This document shows positions 44,678-53,269 of a DNA stretch of 64,000 nt, piece by piece. The notes beneath the pieces were generated by a model. It ran no database searches. It was not told the origin of the DNA and saw only the letters and a program-made list of their open reading frames with translations. The position numbers were made by a program, and so were the translations under genes. The number at the start of each line of letters is the position of its first letter. The stretch's first letter is position 1. Source of the DNA: Lentibacter algarum (GTDB taxonomy: Bacteria > Pseudomonadota > Alphaproteobacteria > Rhodobacterales > Rhodobacteraceae); the NCBI RefSeq assembly GCF_040580765.1, contig NZ_CP158687.1, forward strand, positions 2,914,001 to 2,978,000. The letters run 5' to 3'.

Positions 44678-45859
44678 ATGACGCGACCTAACTATACATT
44701 TACCTCGGAATCGGTTTCTGAGGGTCACCCGGATAAAGTCTGCGACCGGATTTCTGATGCAGTACTTGATGCCTTTTTAGCCGAGGAGCCTGAGGCGCGT
44801 GTCGCAGCAGAAACATTCGCCACAACAAATCGTGTCATAATTGGCGGCGAAGTCGGGTTATCTGATCCAGATAAGATGAAAGATTACATGGGCCGCATCG
44901 AAGAGATTGCGCGCGCCTGTATCAAAGACATCGGCTACGAGCAGGAAAAATTCCACCACGACACAGTTGAGATCACCAACCTGTTGCACGAGCAGTCGGC
45001 GCATATTGCCCAAGGCGTTGATGCCTCTGCAGACAAAGATGAAGGGGCGGGCGACCAAGGCATTATGTTTGGTTTCGCCACCCGCGAAACAGACGCGTTG
45101 ATGCCTGCACCCATCCAGTATTCGCATGCAATTTTGCGCCGCTTGGCCGAAGTGCGCAAAGACGGCACAGAGCCCGCATTGGGGCCTGATGCTAAGTCAC
45201 AGCTGTCTGTTGAATACCGCGATGGCGTGCCCGTTGGTGTGTCCTCGATCGTGTTGTCGACCCAGCACCTTGATGCCTCAATGAGCAGTGCCGACGTTCG
45301 TGCAGTCGTTGAGCCCTACATTCGCGAAGTGCTGCCCGAGGGGTGGATCTCTGCGGATACCGCTTGGCACGTGAACCCCACTGGCAAGTTTGTGATTGGC
45401 GGGCCTGATGGGGATGCGGGTCTGACAGGCCGCAAGATCATCGTCGACACCTACGGTGGGGCAGCCCCCCATGGTGGGGGTGCGTTTTCGGGGAAAGACC
45501 CTACCAAAGTAGACCGCTCGGCGGCCTACGCAGCGCGTTATCTCGCCAAGAATGTTGTGGCTTCTGGTATGGCTGCGAAATGCGCTATTCAGTTGAGCTA
45601 TGCGATTGGCGTGGCTGAACCACTTTCGATCTATGCTGATACATTTGGCACCGGCGAAGTGGATGATGCGGCGATAGAAAAGGCGATCCGTGCAACGATG
45701 AGCCTGACACCGCGCGGTATTCGCGGACATCTGGGCCTAAACCGTCCGATCTATCAGCGCACAGCGGCCTATGGTCACTTCGGCCGTAGCCCCGAAGCGG
45801 ACGGTGGATTTAGCTGGGAGCGCACGGATCTGGTGGATGCGCTGAAAGCAGCGGTTTGA
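44678..45859 (+). CDS. metK: S-adenosylmethionine synthetase
   Basis: Makes SAM from methionine and ATP. Its 393 residues match the family. The N-terminus [25 protein letters not shown], the ATP-loop [12 protein letters not shown], and [21 protein letters not shown] are characteristic. The P-loop [19 protein letters not shown] follows, with catalytic His and Lys in place. Controlled by the SAM/SAH riboswitch, whose 3' arm covers the ribosome site. In many relatives trmB follows, but here an AT-rich sugar cassette begins instead. Confidence 0.98.
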   Translation: MTRPNYTFTSESVSEGHPDKVCDRISDAVLDAFLAEEPEARVAAETFATTNRVIIGGEVGLSDPDKMKDYMGRIEEIARACIKDIGYEQEKFHHDTVEITNLLHEQSAHIAQGVDASADKDEGAGDQGIMFGFATRETDALMPAPIQYSHAILRRLAEVRKDGTEPALGPDAKSQLSVEYRDGVPVGVSSIVLSTQHLDASMSSADVRAVVEPYIREVLPEGWISADTAWHVNPTGKFVIGGPDGDAGLTGRKIIVDTYGGAAPHGGGAFSGKDPTKVDRSAAYAARYLAKNVVASGMAAKCAIQLSYAIGVAEPLSIYADTFGTGEVDDAAIEKAIRATMSLTPRGIRGHLGLNRPIYQRTAAYGHFGRSPEADGGFSWERTDLVDALKAAV

Positions 45860-46085
45860 GTATCGGAGATGATCGAATTGTGTCATAAGCTTAAACGTTC
45901 CGTGTTTAGGTTATGGGGAGCTTAAAAAAGCCAAAATGCTTTTGATTGGAACACTATTCGAAAACTTCTGAACGGACTTTATCATAGGTCGATTAGGGTA
46001 GATACACAATCCGAAGTAGTCGTTTATGTTGCACGGCAATTCAGCGAAGCAATAATAGAAAAAATAGAATATAGGAAAGACCGAG

Positions 46086-47111
46086 ATGCTAGATGTAAAT
46101 TTTTCAAATTATAAAGACTTATTTGAGGATAAAAATGTTCTTATAACAGGTGGCACTGGTTCTTTTGGGAAACAATTTTCTAAAATTATCCTTGAGAACT
46201 TTAAAGTTAAAAAGTTAATAATCTTATCTCGCGATGAAATGAAACAATGGGAAATGAAAGAAACGTTCTCGGAGCACGCCGAAAAGCTCAGATTTTTCAT
46301 TGGTGACGTCCGGGACTTGCAACGTTTGAAGCGAGCTTTCGATGGAGTAGATATCGTAATTCATGCCGCAGCAACTAAAATTGTCCCTACAGCAGAATAT
46401 AATCCTTTTGAATGCATCAAAACGAACATTAACGGCGCCATGAATGTTATCGACGCTTCTATTGATTGTAATGTAAAATCAGTTGTAGCACTCTCAACAG
46501 ACAAAGCTTCCTCGCCCGTTAACTTATACGGCGCAACAAAATTAGCATCCGACAAGTTGTTTGTTGCTGGAAATAATTACTCACAAGTTAATTCAACAAA
46601 ATTTTCTGTAGTGCGGTATGGTAACGTGATGGGTTCAAGAGGTTCAGTAATACCATATTATTTATCTATTAGAAATCAGCGTGCGCTGCCGGTCACACAT
46701 CCAGATATGACACGCTTTATGATTACTTTGGACCAAGGTGTGGAGCTTGTGTTTACAGCACTACAAACAATGGTCGGTGGGGAGATTTATGTGAAAAAAA
46801 TCCCTTCTATGAGAATCAAGGATATTGCGACGCTAATTGGAGGGCCAAATTTCAAATGTGTCGGCATACGTCCAGGAGAAAAAATGCATGAACAGATGAT
46901 CGGTATCGAAGATGCAATTTTTACCTATGAATATAGTACTTATTATAAGATACTACCCCAAATAAATGACTATTACTTAGACGAAAACCGTATCTTATCA
47001 GGAACGAGAGTTTCCGACAATTTTTCGTATTCATCTGACGAAAATAAACATTGGATGGAAGTAGAAGTACTTAAGTCTTGGATCGAAAATAATTATGGAA
47101 TAATTTTATAA
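46086..47111 (+). CDS. PseB-like UDP-GlcNAc 4,6-dehydratase
   Basis: A 341-residue extended SDR. The cofactor motif is ITGGTGSFGKQFSKIIL (about residues 20-36), and the catalytic stretch is STDKASSPVNLYGATKLASD, with the Lys and Tyr-x3-Lys of PseB/FlaA1. In pseudaminate synthesis this enzyme makes UDP-4-keto-6-deoxy-AltNAc by dehydration and C5 inversion. Codon use is AT-rich, unlike metK, which points to transfer. First gene of the AT-rich cassette; AGGAAAG precedes the start, and it overlaps the next gene by 1 base. Confidence 0.87.
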   Translation: MLDVNFSNYKDLFEDKNVLITGGTGSFGKQFSKIILENFKVKKLIILSRDEMKQWEMKETFSEHAEKLRFFIGDVRDLQRLKRAFDGVDIVIHAAATKIVPTAEYNPFECIKTNINGAMNVIDASIDCNVKSVVALSTDKASSPVNLYGATKLASDKLFVAGNNYSQVNSTKFSVVRYGNVMGSRGSVIPYYLSIRNQRALPVTHPDMTRFMITLDQGVELVFTALQTMVGGEIYVKKIPSMRIKDIATLIGGPNFKCVGIRPGEKMHEQMIGIEDAIFTYEYSTYYKILPQINDYYLDENRILSGTRVSDNFSYSSDENKHWMEVEVLKSWIENNYGIIL

Positions 47112-47977
47112 TGTCCGAAAAATGGCTCATTTTCGGTGGTACTGGTATGCTAGGCTCCGCATTAGTACGTGAATTAAATCGCTTTGGTCTGACAGTGATC
47201 ACTGCAGCACGATCAAATGCTGACTACCTTATTGACATGACCGATTATAAATTAATCAGAAGTTGTCTAGAAGAAATAAAACCTAACCGTGTAATTAATT
47301 GTGCTGCCATTACGAATGAAAGGGACTGTTGCAAAAATCCTGGCTTTGCACGCCAGCTTAACTCTTTATCCTTGGAGATACTTTCTACAACATGCGCGCG
47401 TATTGATGCCAAATTAATACAAATTTCAACTGACGCATTTTATCATCGTCATTATATCGAGAATACAGAAGCTAATAATGATTTAAAGTTCCCTACTATT
47501 TACTCTAGCACAAAATACGAAGCAGAACAATTTTGTTCAAATAAGGACTTAATAATTCGAACGACTTTCATCGGACGCAATGATCGAAAAAGCTCACTAT
47601 TAGATTTTTTTGTACGTAGTTTAGTGTCCGGAACAGATATATCCGTGTACAGCGACGCTATCACAAGTTCACTAGATGTCCGGACTTGTGCTAGTCTCAT
47701 TGTTTCGATGGGACAAAGTGAAGCAGCCGGTATCTATAACTTAGGGACGGCATTTCCTTATTCGAAAGCCGAACTTTATTACGAACTAATGCGGCTGTCT
47801 AATAAAGGCAAAATTCCAAAAGAACTTAGATGCGCCCAAGCGCAAGAATATAAAGCAAATCCAAGCCAAGGGATGAATTGTAAAAAAATTACAGATTATC
47901 TTGGTTGTGAACTACCTAGCTTAAAATCAGTAATAACCTTGTTGAAAACTTCAGGAGATTTGGATGATTTACTCTAA
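47111..47977 (+). CDS. RmlD-like sugar-nucleotide reductase (SDR)
   Basis: A 288-residue extended SDR. N-terminus WLIFGGTGMLGSALVREL binds NAD(P), the RmlD-like INCAAITNERDCC and STDAFYH follow, and the YSSTKYEAEQF motif supplies the catalytic Tyr and Lys. RmlD-type enzymes reduce a 4-keto sugar. In this cassette it replaces the aminotransferase PseC at that step, so the product could be a hydroxy rather than amino sugar (inference). It overlaps the upstream PseB gene by 1 base (TAATG) and the downstream synthase by 14 bases. Confidence 0.8.
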   Translation: MSEKWLIFGGTGMLGSALVRELNRFGLTVITAARSNADYLIDMTDYKLIRSCLEEIKPNRVINCAAITNERDCCKNPGFARQLNSLSLEILSTTCARIDAKLIQISTDAFYHRHYIENTEANNDLKFPTIYSSTKYEAEQFCSNKDLIIRTTFIGRNDRKSSLLDFFVRSLVSGTDISVYSDAITSSLDVRTCASLIVSMGQSEAAGIYNLGTAFPYSKAELYYELMRLSNKGKIPKELRCAQAQEYKANPSQGMNCKKITDYLGCELPSLKSVITLLKTSGDLDDLL

Positions 47978-49040
47978 AGAACTAAAAATAAACGGCAGAG
48001 CCATTTCGCAGACTGAACCAACATATTTCATTGCCGATATTGCAGCCAATCATGATGGCGATCTTAATCGTGCGCTAGACCTAATTTCAAGAGCGAAAGA
48101 AGCAGGGGCAAATTGTGCAAAGTTTCAGCATTTTAATTCAGAAACAATTGTAAGTCCATTTGGTTTCTCGAAAAAAGAAAACATGTTGTCGCACCAAAAA
48201 AATTGGGAAAAAAGCGTAACGGACGTCTATGATCAGTATCATACCAAAAAAGAATGGGACCAGGCGTTAGTTCAGCAATGCAAAGCAGTTGAAATTGATT
48301 TTATGACGACGCCATATAATGTGGATGCAATTCAGAGATTGGACCGTTTTCTACCAGCCTACAAAATTGGATCTGGTGACATAACGAATTACTCAATTTT
48401 GCAGGCGGTAGCAAAAAAAGGGAAGCCAGTTTTGCTCGCAGCAGGCGCATCAACATTTTCAGATGTTCGTGATGCGATCGAAGTGCTTTTAGTTGATAAT
48501 GAAGATATCTGTCTCATGCAGTGCAATACAAATTACACTGCGGACCTCGAAAATTTTAAACACATTAACCTGAATGTCCTGAAATCTTTTGCCACCATGT
48601 TTCCTGGTATGCCACTTGGCCTCTCAGATCACACACCTGGCCATACAACCGTTATTGGCGCTGTAGCTCTTGGTGCTCGCGTAATCGAGAAGCACTTCAC
48701 AGATGACTGCAGCAGGATCGGCCCAGATCATAAATTCGCGATGGATCCTGTGACTTGGCGAAACATGGTCCAAGCAACTAGGGAGCTGGAGTTCGCATTA
48801 GGAGATGGTATTAAAAAGATAGAACATAACGAATTGGAAACTGTTTTGATTCAACGTCGTGCTTGTAGACTTCGAAGAACAAAAGAGCTTGGCTCAATCT
48901 TGACTGTAGAAGACTTGGAATTCCTCCGGCCATGCGAGAAAGACGCTTTGAGCCCAATGGATTTTATGAAGTCAAAGGCGAGAAAACTTACTAAATCGAT
49001 CTTGGCGGGTGAATCAATACGGTGGGGCGACCTTGAATAA
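47964..49040 (+). CDS. NeuB/PseI-like nonulosonic acid synthase
   Basis: Condenses a hexosamine derivative with phosphoenolpyruvate to a nine-carbon nonulosonic acid. It has 358 residues. The N-terminal TIM barrel shows FIADIAANHDGDLNRALDL and GANCAKFQHF; the metal-binding and catalytic loop is GLSDHTPGHTTVIGAVALGA. A C-terminal SAF (antifreeze-like) domain (RRACRLRRTKELGSILTVED) covers the last 70 residues. Substrate specificity (Neu, Leg, Pse) cannot be read directly. The gene overlaps the preceding SDR by 14 bases and the next GT2 by a few bases, a tightly coupled cassette. Confidence 0.88.
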   Translation: MIYSKELKINGRAISQTEPTYFIADIAANHDGDLNRALDLISRAKEAGANCAKFQHFNSETIVSPFGFSKKENMLSHQKNWEKSVTDVYDQYHTKKEWDQALVQQCKAVEIDFMTTPYNVDAIQRLDRFLPAYKIGSGDITNYSILQAVAKKGKPVLLAAGASTFSDVRDAIEVLLVDNEDICLMQCNTNYTADLENFKHINLNVLKSFATMFPGMPLGLSDHTPGHTTVIGAVALGARVIEKHFTDDCSRIGPDHKFAMDPVTWRNMVQATRELEFALGDGIKKIEHNELETVLIQRRACRLRRTKELGSILTVEDLEFLRPCEKDALSPMDFMKSKARKLTKSILAGESIRWGDLE

Positions 49041-49698
49041 AATTCTTATTGCTGTGATCTGTTATAATGAAATAAAGACTATTGGGGAATTACTTGACAA
49101 GATAAAATTGTTGCCTTCATTACACAAATTTGATGTCGTTATTTTCGACGACTGCAGCGACGATGGTTCAGTCGAAGTTGTTCAAAAATGTGGATTTAAT
49201 TTCATCACAAACAAAGCTACTCGTGGCTATTCATCCAACGTGATGAATAGTTTCTCGTATTTTATGAATAATGAAGTTTATAATTCTATTATTTTAATGG
49301 ATGCGGATCTCGAACACGATCCGGATTATATTGAATTGTTTATAAATAAATATCCAAACGCTGATCTAGTAATAGGCAATAGAAGTCATAAAAATAGATG
49401 GGCTGAAAATATTTCGGGTGTTTTTTTCAGTCTGATAGGATCTAGAATCGACCCCTTTTGCGGTATGAGGAAAATTTCACGCAGTTTTTTGCAGGAATTC
49501 CTCCAGCATAATAATAGTTACTACGACGGCGTATCCCTGCCGGTATTTTGGGCGAAAACGGCCGCTCATTTTCAACTTCAAAGCTTGCCTATAAAAGTTG
49601 GAGTTAGGCAAGATCTCCCGAGATTTGGAAAAGGTTTAAAGTCTAACCTGAAACTACTATCCGGCTTTGCTAGGGCGCTCAGATATGTCAAATCTTGA
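49033..49698 (+). CDS. Family 2 glycosyltransferase
   Basis: A 221-residue GT-A glycosyltransferase. The N-terminus ILIAVICYNEIKTIGELLDKI and the motif VVIFDDCSDDGSVEVVQKC bind the donor nucleotide. DxD-like acidic positions are in ILMDADLEHDPDY. There is no membrane helix. It could link the cassette's sugar to a lipid or acceptor. The start is TTG at 49033 (GGTGGGG upstream) rather than GTG at 49009. Overlaps its neighbours on both sides. Confidence 0.82.
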   Translation: MNKILIAVICYNEIKTIGELLDKIKLLPSLHKFDVVIFDDCSDDGSVEVVQKCGFNFITNKATRGYSSNVMNSFSYFMNNEVYNSIILMDADLEHDPDYIELFINKYPNADLVIGNRSHKNRWAENISGVFFSLIGSRIDPFCGMRKISRSFLQEFLQHNNSYYDGVSLPVFWAKTAAHFQLQSLPIKVGVRQDLPRFGKGLKSNLKLLSGFARALRYVKS

Positions 49699-50581
49699 TA
49701 GAATTGTTATTGGCACCGCATCTTGGCGGCAGTCTTACGGAACCATAATTCCTGACACAGGTCTCTCCAAAAAAAATATATATAATATATTAGATCGCTT
49801 ATTGGAATTGGGTATAAATAAACTTGATACTGCTGATAGTTATGGAGATGTATTAGAAGTACTCGCCTCATATGAAAATTTAGATAGATTTCATATTGTT
49901 ACGAAGTTCCACTATGATCAATATAATTATCTCAATAGCCGTGATAGCGTACTGAAACAGTACGAGCATCTAGAAAATTCAGCCACTACTTCATTTATGA
50001 TTCACAATCCAAACTGTTGTTATATTAACATGAACGAATTTGTAGAAGAGGTGACGAAGCAGTTCTCATCGAAGCCAACTCACACCAAGTTTGGCGTGTC
50101 GATATACACTCCCGACGAACTTGATGACTGCATGTCTTCTGTCTTTGATCCTCAAATGATCCAGTTACCATTCTGCTTTGGTGACGATCGTTGGAGCCAG
50201 TCATTAGGTCAAGAGAAAACGAGATATGGACACAAACTGGATAATTTAGATTTTTATGCTCGGTCTATTTTTTTGCAGGGAACGCTACTTGAGCGAAAGC
50301 TGACTAATGTCACTGACAATTTGAAGTTGCGAAAAACATTAAAAAATTGGTGGGCTTTTATTGATAAGGAGAGCATTGATCCGTACCAATTGTGTTTAGC
50401 TGCTGTAGTTAAAGCAGATTTTTTGAATTACATAATAGTGGGCTGCAAATCTATCGATGAAATAAATACCCTTGCGAAAATTATTCTATCTGTTGAGCTC
50501 GATGAATATATCAATATTCTTCAAAGCTCATTTACATTTGAAAGAGATATTTTGGACATTCGAACTTGGAATTTGAATTAA
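49685..50581 (+). CDS. Aldo/keto reductase-like protein
   Basis: A 298-residue TIM-barrel protein. Segments recalling the AKR family are the N-terminal VIGTASWRQSYG, NKLDTADSYGDVLEVL (catalytic Asp-x4-Tyr), HIVTKFHYDQY (catalytic Lys), and MIHNPNC (catalytic His). A C-terminal CKSIDEINTL segment resembles the cofactor loop. It would use NAD(P)H for a keto-sugar reduction in the cassette. The start ATG at 49685 lies inside the GT2 gene end; an in-frame start is at 49667. Substrate is unknown. Confidence 0.78.
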   Translation: MSNLDRIVIGTASWRQSYGTIIPDTGLSKKNIYNILDRLLELGINKLDTADSYGDVLEVLASYENLDRFHIVTKFHYDQYNYLNSRDSVLKQYEHLENSATTSFMIHNPNCCYINMNEFVEEVTKQFSSKPTHTKFGVSIYTPDELDDCMSSVFDPQMIQLPFCFGDDRWSQSLGQEKTRYGHKLDNLDFYARSIFLQGTLLERKLTNVTDNLKLRKTLKNWWAFIDKESIDPYQLCLAAVVKADFLNYIIVGCKSIDEINTLAKIILSVELDEYINILQSSFTFERDILDIRTWNLN

Positions 50582-50582
50582 G

Positions 50583-52616
50583 ATGTCAGTGATCCCAATC
50601 ATACAAGCGCGTCTGGGCTCAACACGATTACCAGGTAAGGTTTTGTTACCTATTTTTGATGGGCAGAATGCTATAGATCTTGTGGTCAATCGATTATGGA
50701 GATCGAAGTATGTTACAAGCATTATTTTAGCAACTACGGATGGTCAAGCTGACGATCAGTTAGTGTCTTATGTCCGCTCCAAACATCCTAACGTACAGGT
50801 AATAAGAGGCGACGAAGACGATGTCCTGGGTCGTTTTTATAAAGCCGCAAAAAACTTGACCTCAGATACAGTATTATCGCGTATAACCGCGGATTGCCCG
50901 TTGGTGGACCCAAGATTGTTTGACGAGATGTATGAGCGATTCAATTCTGTCAGCGTCGATTATCTATCAAACACCATTGTTCCAAGTTATCCTGATGGGT
51001 ATGATATCGAATTTTTTCGGGTATGCACACTCGTAAAGGCACATCACGAAGCAACAAGTAGCTATGACAGAGAGCATGTGACACCGTACATGAAGGCTTA
51101 TTTGAGATGTGAGAACTTCGAAAGGCAAGCAGGCAATACAGCCGAATATCGTGCTACACTGGACGAGGCTGATGATTTGCGTTTCTTTATAGAGCTGGCC
51201 TCTGTTGTCGATATTACAACAATTGGATGTGATGAGTTTTGTGAACACATCAGTAGCCGCAAGTCAGAATATTCAAATCAGAAAATATCGAGAAATATGG
51301 GGTCATCAATGTCGAATACAGAAAAACGTTTCAAACGAGCACAAAACGTGATCCTCGGTGGAACAAGTCTATTTTCAAAAAACCCCAATCTTCATCATCC
51401 TAAACGTTGGCCGGGTTATTTCAAATCTGCCAAAGGTATCGAAATTACAGACTTGGCCAACAACTCATGGCGCGATGTATCGTTTATGGGTATTGGTACA
51501 AATATTTTAGGTTATGGCGATGATGATGTTGACGCAGCAGTTCTAGAGGCAGTTTCAAACGGTAACATGTCAACTCTGAACTGCTACGAAGAAGTGGAAC
51601 TGGCGGAGCGGTTACTAGAATTGTTAAATATGGACGGTTTGGTCAAGTTTACACGTAGTGGTGGCGAAGCAAATACTGTTGCACTTCGCATTGCGCGTTC
51701 CGCCACTGGCAAATCAGGAATTGCATTTTGCGGTTATCATGGTTGGCATGATTGGTATCTATCTTCTAATTTAGGAGACAGTGATGCCCTTCAAAAACAT
51801 CTATTAAGCGGGCTATCTACAACAGGAGTTCCTGAATATTTGAGGGGCAAAGTACACCCATTTACCTACAACTCCTGTGAAGAGTTTAACGTCGCTGTGT
51901 CAGGCAATAATGTGGGAACCGTCATTATGGAGCCGATGCGAAACATCAATCCCGCACCCGGGTTCCTAGAACATATTCGACAAGTTTGTACAGCAAAAGG
52001 TATCGTACTAATTTTTGATGAGTGTAGCTCAGGGTTTAGAGAAAATCTTGGCGGTTATTCACAAAATTTCTCGATACAGCCTGACATACAAGTTTTTGGC
52101 AAAACCATAGCCAACGGTTATGCGTTGAACGCCGTGGTAGGCGTACGAGATGTGATGTTAGCAGCCGAATCGTCGTTTATCAGCTCAACGTTTTGGTCAG
52201 AGAGAATTGGATATAGCGCGGCTTTAGCTACGATCAGCAAAATGTCCGCGACTAACTCTTTCAAAAAGGTTCCTAAAATTGGTAAGATAGTCAAACGCCA
52301 GTGGTCGGAGCTATTTAACGCTTATGGACTTGATTGGCGTATTCAAGGAACAGACGCGATACCTAACTTCGTTATCCCAAATGATGCTCAAAATATAATC
52401 AAAACTTATTTAGTTCAAGAAATGTTAGTGAGGGGATGGCTAGCATCGACAGCATTTTATGTGTGCGTCTTACATACCGAACACATTTTGGAGCAATATT
52501 TCTTGGATTTCGAAGCCTGCATTAAAAAAATGGTATCGCATAACCTAAAAGGTATAGACCTGATCACATTAATTGACGGCGATCCATCGATTAGTGGCTT
52601 TAAGCGATTAAATTAA
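50583..52616 (+). CDS. Fusion of SpsF-like cytidylyltransferase and class III aminotransferase
   Basis: A 677-residue two-domain protein. Residues 1-240 match SpsF/CMP-sugar nucleotidyltransferases: VIPIIQARLGSTRLPGKVL, then SRITADCPLVDP, and the PSYPDGYDIEFF and DREHVTPYM segments. Residues 255-677 resemble glutamate-1-semialdehyde aminomutase: FTRSGGEANTVALRIARSATG, CGYHGWHDWY, the PLP Asp in VLIFDECSSGF, and the Schiff-base Lys507 in FGKTIANGYALNAVVG. The hinge has an internal ATG (Met243), so the second domain might also be made alone. It would activate and aminate a sugar in the same cassette, but the reaction is unknown. Confidence 0.83.
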   Translation: MSVIPIIQARLGSTRLPGKVLLPIFDGQNAIDLVVNRLWRSKYVTSIILATTDGQADDQLVSYVRSKHPNVQVIRGDEDDVLGRFYKAAKNLTSDTVLSRITADCPLVDPRLFDEMYERFNSVSVDYLSNTIVPSYPDGYDIEFFRVCTLVKAHHEATSSYDREHVTPYMKAYLRCENFERQAGNTAEYRATLDEADDLRFFIELASVVDITTIGCDEFCEHISSRKSEYSNQKISRNMGSSMSNTEKRFKRAQNVILGGTSLFSKNPNLHHPKRWPGYFKSAKGIEITDLANNSWRDVSFMGIGTNILGYGDDDVDAAVLEAVSNGNMSTLNCYEEVELAERLLELLNMDGLVKFTRSGGEANTVALRIARSATGKSGIAFCGYHGWHDWYLSSNLGDSDALQKHLLSGLSTTGVPEYLRGKVHPFTYNSCEEFNVAVSGNNVGTVIMEPMRNINPAPGFLEHIRQVCTAKGIVLIFDECSSGFRENLGGYSQNFSIQPDIQVFGKTIANGYALNAVVGVRDVMLAAESSFISSTFWSERIGYSAALATISKMSATNSFKKVPKIGKIVKRQWSELFNAYGLDWRIQGTDAIPNFVIPNDAQNIIKTYLVQEMLVRGWLASTAFYVCVLHTEHILEQYFLDFEACIKKMVSHNLKGIDLITLIDGDPSISGFKRLN

Positions 52617-52617
52617 T

Positions 52618-52793
52618 ATGACAAAAAGATATTAATCATTGAGCCAACTGATGGGCTTATCACTGGCCAGTCAGTCGTAACTACTGAAGTATCTAAAAAT
52701 ATTGGAACGACAAACGCTAGGATGAATAATACGAATTTCGAAGGTAAGACACTTAAAGACTGTATAATATCAAGCACCTACCAAATTTTATAG
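52618..52793 (+). pseudogene. Remnant of the N-terminus of a group 1/4 glycosyltransferase
   Basis: The frame beginning at 52620 reads DKKILIIEPTDGLITGQSVV, then TTEVSKNIGTTNARMNNTNF up to a stop at 52791-52793. This aligns in the same positions with the start of the intact glycosyltransferase at 57612 (GILLVAPLEGPVTGQAEISL, NTNFES). The ATG at 52618 is out of frame by one base: ACAAAAAG probably lost one A from ACAAAAAAG. The rest of the protein is missing. Confidence 0.65.
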
Positions 52794-53193
52794 AAAATCA
52801 AGGCTATTATTGTTCAAATAGCTCACCAGCAACCTTTCCTGATGGTTTAGATGTCGAGGTTTTTAAATTAAAGCGCTAGAAAGTCCTTCAAAATTGACAC
52901 TCGAACGTCACGATCGTGAACGTGTCACACCCTACCTTAGGGAAACTGGTTAAGTTTTGGTTGAATCGCGTAAAAACAGTGATGATCTGTCGGCACTCCG
53001 ATGGACTGTTGACGACGCTCAAGACTTAGAGGTCATCCGTAATATTTTTAATCACTTTGCACCCGATATCTACCTCTCATGGCAAGATCTTTTACAATTA
53101 CAAAATACTCAACCTGAACTTTTTTCCGCAAATCTTGCACTAACTTTCAAACTGGACCACTCAAGTGGGACTGCTCAAGAGCTGTTCGAGTAA
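52794..53193 (+). pseudogene. Remnant of a second SpsF-like cytidylyltransferase domain
   Basis: Two frames resemble the intact domain at 50583. First is SPATFPDGLDVEVFKLK, matching PSYPDGYDIEFFRV; after a frameshift near 52878 comes LTLERHDRERVTPYLRETG, matching SSYDREHVTPYMKAYL. A stop follows, then WTVDDAQDLEVIRNIFNHFA, matching TLDEADDLRFFIELASVV. It retains only the second half of the domain and contains a frameshift and a nonsense codon. A short frame at 52957-53193 belongs to it. No catalytic N-terminus remains. Confidence 0.7.
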
Positions 53194-53269
53194 CCCTCGT
53201 GGGTCAAAGTAACAGCTGGCCGGTCTGTTCCAAGGTGAAACCATATTATTTCGAGCAGGAATACCGACC

